Shown here: positions 28,911 to 31,378 of the stretch, piece after piece
How positions within the stretch are numbered: position 1 is the first letter of the stretch
How the letters are laid out: the number at the start of each line of letters is the position of its first letter
Made by a program: the position numbers and the translations under genes
The notes under the pieces: model-generated
What the model saw: only the letters and a program-made list of their open reading frames with translations
The model's database searches: none
What the model was told of the DNA's origin: nothing
Origin: a virus
Virus record (IMG/VR): IMGVR_UViG_3300013006_000092
Coordinates: 1-31,378 of that record
Length of the DNA: 31,378 nt
Direction: 5' to 3' (one strand)

Positions 28911-31377
28911 TATCTGGTGCAGTCTCATACGGTTCACTACGCAGTTTATCTACCGACACAATTCTATTGACATACGCATCGGTATCGACAAACTCACCAT
29001 TGTCACAGTTAAATTCGTAGGCCCACACAGGCGGGGAGGCAATCATCGTGCCTTTTGCCATGCGCTTCTTGACCTTATCCATGAACACGCCGTCTTCCTT
29101 CAACTTAAGCAACAATTCTTTCATGTTAGTTTGTTGCTTACCACAGAAGTTTTGAAGTGACTTAGCTGTGATGTAAAGACGTTTAGTGTCCGGCTCGATA
29201 CGAACCATAAGTTCAAGCCTAGGTTCCCTAATCGGTAGCTGCTCCATGCCGGTGCGCTTGTCGGTGTTGTTGTTAACTACCAAGACGTTGTTGCGGTGGG
29301 CATTAAGGAACTCACCAATCACGCTAGATTGATTAGACAACGGTGGTGCGATTTGCAGTTTGAGATTCTTGAGATATTCAATTACCCACTTCATGATTCG
29401 CTTGGCGTCAATGCTAGTCAAATTAAGATGGTTGGCAACAACTAAACCAGCGATGTTAGCTGAGGCTACCGCCGACCAATACCGTTCTCTGCTTTGTAAT
29501 CCTGCGGTCTTATCAATTTCTTTTTGGATATGCTTGGCTAGTTCAGATACATCTTCTACGTGCCCTGCCAAGTACGTGAAGTAAATGTCCGCAGCAGTGC
29601 CGTAGTTGTCGTTTAGTTTGCCAAAAAGCGCGTCCGCTTCTTCTTTTGAGAAGAGGTTTGTCGGATGAATTTCGTACTCCATAGTACGCATCATTTCCCC
29701 ATCAGGTGATTCCTTAAGCAGATGCAGCTTGTCATAGAACGACGCGTTAGATGTGGACACCGTGATGTTTGCCCAAGTCAGGTTGATACGCTCTGTGTTT
29801 TCTGAGGAGCGCAGACGGCCACGGTTCTTTCCGTTAGACGCAGCATAGGCAAAGTTAGAGAAATCCTCTGGCGATACGTTGGTAATTTCGTCGCACGTAA
29901 ACGCAAGATTGTTCATCATTGCCATACGATTTAGCTTGAAGTTTGTTGTGTCGTTGAAGGTACACATCAAATCGGTGGGGTGCCCAACAAGCGAGTTAAT
30001 GGCTTTAAGGATTGTGGTCTTACCCGTACCAGAGTCATCGCTGATTAGGTTAATAACGGCACCGCGAACGCCCATAAATTTAAGGATAGGTGAACCAAAG
30101 CACGAGCTAAACGCAAACGCATGCGGCTCAAGTCCGGGACGGTTGTATGTATCTATAACGCTACGCCATTCCTGCAGGGTGCCCTTGGGTTCCATCATCG
30201 ACGCAACGTACTCCATAGAAGACGCGGGAGGGCTGTGCTTAATCGTGTCTGCGCCAATCTCTCGGTTGCCAACTACAAACCTACTATCTTCCTCAATCCA
30301 GCCAAATTGCAGCTTCATTTTTTCTGCTTCCTTTTCAGTTATTAGTTTGTTACAGCAAGACACGATGTAGAACATAACAAGTTCCATTTGCGCTGCCGTT
30401 CCAACAATCCCCCTAAACGCTAGCCGTTCTTTTAGCTTGTTGGTTTGTGCCATATCTGACATAGGAACTGTGAATTCCACGATGCCATCAAGCGGAGTTT
30501 CAAGCCGCATGTACGCGCACATGCCCTTATCTGGGTCGCTCATACGCTTCAAGACAAAAAGGTTATGGGGGTAAACTTGTGTAGGACCTTCGTCTTCTTC
30601 GTCACGTGTCCATTTATAAATACCGCCGGTTTCTCCTACTACGAACGGATAGGGTAATTCTGGTATCTCATGGGATACGGTATGTACTAACTCGCCAACC
30701 GTTTCTTTAACAAGCATTTCTCTCTTATTAGATACCTTAATCTCAGCACCTAACTTAAGCGGAGTGCCTATCTTCTTGTGCGCACATCCGCGACAACCTC
30801 CGGGGTTTTCTTCCTCAAACTTCCTACATGAAGTCCAGTGTTGTACTTGGTCTGCTTTCTTTTCTGTGTTTTCAGGGGTGTAGTCTGCGTGTCCCTCTGA
30901 AACTGTGTGAATGGCTTGTTCTGCGTCCACACAGAATTTGGCTATAGATAAAGCATAGAACCATTGATTGTAGGAAATAGTGTCTCTATTACGAATGATG
31001 TGTTCTAGTTGTGCGCACCCTGTACCCTGCTCATTTTTTTGAAGGATAGTTGAGAACCGATACTGGGTGTTTGGGTCTACATCAGTTGTGGGTCGGTTAA
31101 ACCCACTGTGCGTTACCACACCCCCTGCGTCTTTTAGGATAGCCGCGAATGCGTCTATGTGTATATTCGATGCCATGTGCAGCACCGATACAGGTAGGGG
31201 TGGGTCTGTCTTAAAGTTAAGTGTATTTGGAACACGCAGGATTCTAGCTGCGTCCGCCGTAATAGCATGGTCTACGTTTAGCTTGTGCTTGGCACAAAGG
31301 GATTTAAGTTGCTCGGCTATCGGCTTCCATGCTGAACGGGGTAGCGTTTCATGTAACGTCCAATACACGTGGACACC
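28903..31377 (-). CDS. Primase-helicase (AEP-type primase + P-loop helicase), 5'-truncated at window edge
   Basis: The frame stays open to the window's end and the visible N-terminus reads GVHVYWTL, the AEP primase sHx motif. The GTG at 31368 is therefore internal and the gene continues outside. A further primase signature, ADAARILRVPNTLNFK, follows. Next is a Cys/His cluster (SCRKFEEENPGGCRGCAHKK, near 30781-30835), suggesting a zinc site. The helicase part has a Walker A motif (SDDSGTGKTTI, about 30010-30045) and a Walker B segment (LAFTCDEIT, about 29884-29905), of the DUF927/SF3-like type. It would prime and unwind phage DNA. It is encoded opposite to the virion genes. Confidence 0.8.
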   Translation of the reverse strand, partial: GVHVYWTLHETLPRSAWKPIAEQLKSLCAKHKLNVDHAITADAARILRVPNTLNFKTDPPLPVSVLHMASNIHIDAFAAILKDAGGVVTHSGFNRPTTDVDPNTQYRFSTILQKNEQGTGCAQLEHIIRNRDTISYNQWFYALSIAKFCVDAEQAIHTVSEGHADYTPENTEKKADQVQHWTSCRKFEEENPGGCRGCAHKKIGTPLKLGAEIKVSNKREMLVKETVGELVHTVSHEIPELPYPFVVGETGGIYKWTRDEEDEGPTQVYPHNLFVLKRMSDPDKGMCAYMRLETPLDGIVEFTVPMSDMAQTNKLKERLAFRGIVGTAAQMELVMFYIVSCCNKLITEKEAEKMKLQFGWIEEDSRFVVGNREIGADTIKHSPPASSMEYVASMMEPKGTLQEWRSVIDTYNRPGLEPHAFAFSSCFGSPILKFMGVRGAVINLISDDSGTGKTTILKAINSLVGHPTDLMCTFNDTTNFKLNRMAMMNNLAFTCDEITNVSPEDFSNFAYAASNGKNRGRLRSSENTERINLTWANITVSTSNASFYDKLHLLKESPDGEMMRTMEYEIHPTNLFSKEEADALFGKLNDNYGTAADIYFTYLAGHVEDVSELAKHIQKEIDKTAGLQSRERYWSAVASANIAGLVVANHLNLTSIDAKRIMKWVIEYLKNLKLQIAPPLSNQSSVIGEFLNAHRNNVLVVNNNTDKRTGMEQLPIREPRLELMVRIEPDTKRLYITAKSLQNFCGKQQTNMKELLLKLKEDGVFMDKVKKRMAKGTMIASPPVWAYEFNCDNGEFVDTDAYVNRIVSVDKLRSEPYETAPDNV

Positions 31378-31378
31378 A

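Noticed and set aside
29879-30370. 163-residue + strand frame
   Set aside because: It lies fully antisense to the conserved helicase motifs of the primase-helicase, with no ribosome site or domain, so it is a shadow.
1-31378. tRNA genes or insertion sequences
   Set aside because: No cloverleaf-like segment, transposase motif or terminal inverted repeats were noticed by eye. A tRNAscan-SE run would settle the tRNA question.

Overview
This window looks like the structural (late) half of a tailed dsDNA bacteriophage genome, or a provirus of one, ending in the start of an oppositely oriented replication module. Genes are packed with gaps of a few bases or with 1-17 nt overlaps. There are no rRNA, tRNA or host-type metabolic genes. 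The recognisable products are virion and lysis proteins: head-tail adaptors, fibre proteins with tandem repeats, a 3-TM-type holin, an M15-type endolysin, and very large internal or ejection proteins. A head-tail adaptor pair, a nozzle-like protein, several putative internal proteins and no recognisable tape measure or sheath favour a short-tailed (podovirus-like) particle. This is an inference. Host and taxon cannot be fixed from the sequence, although the repeat modules and motifs are of a kind familiar from aquatic metagenomic phages.

Layout, + strand, 1-28637. (a) 1-4246: a 5'-truncated Gln/Pro-rich protein, a P22 gp4/T7 gp11-like connector, a CxxC zinc protein, two small basic proteins, a second adaptor, two minor virion proteins and a 59-aa protein. 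(b) 4266-9957: a 20-residue-repeat protein, two large repeat fibres that share sequence modules (the second ending in a glycine-rich adhesin domain), and a small fibre-associated protein. (c) 9941-12389: a tightly coupled modification cassette with two 2OG-Fe(II) oxygenases, a class I methyltransferase and a third oxygenase-like protein. (d) 12391-13175: holin and endolysin with an ATGA overlap. (e) 13175-15795: a nozzle-like protein and a fibre or decoration protein. (f) 15835-28637: a hydrophobic virion protein, a GNAT/gp13-like protein, a Gln-rich helical repeat protein, a second Gln-rich protein and a 2434-aa giant protein.

The giant protein (21333-28637) is the most striking object. It carries a duplicated N-terminal FDxxGAxxxGYxxxEIxxFL motif and a GHKL/Hsp90-type ATPase module. 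These are followed by an HExxH zincin-like metallopeptidase module and about 1000 further residues with membrane-like segments, resembling phage ejection or polyvalent proteins. In the linker after the peptidase module, a 66-codon ORF in another frame (25339-25539) has a consensus Shine-Dalgarno and a plausible helical product. It is a candidate overprinted gene.

Minus strand, 31377-28731: a primase-helicase (AEP-type primase remnant at the window edge, Cys cluster, P-loop helicase) is followed by a small overlapping gene. The 93-bp convergent gap holds an intrinsic terminator whose U-tract serves the minus-strand transcript.
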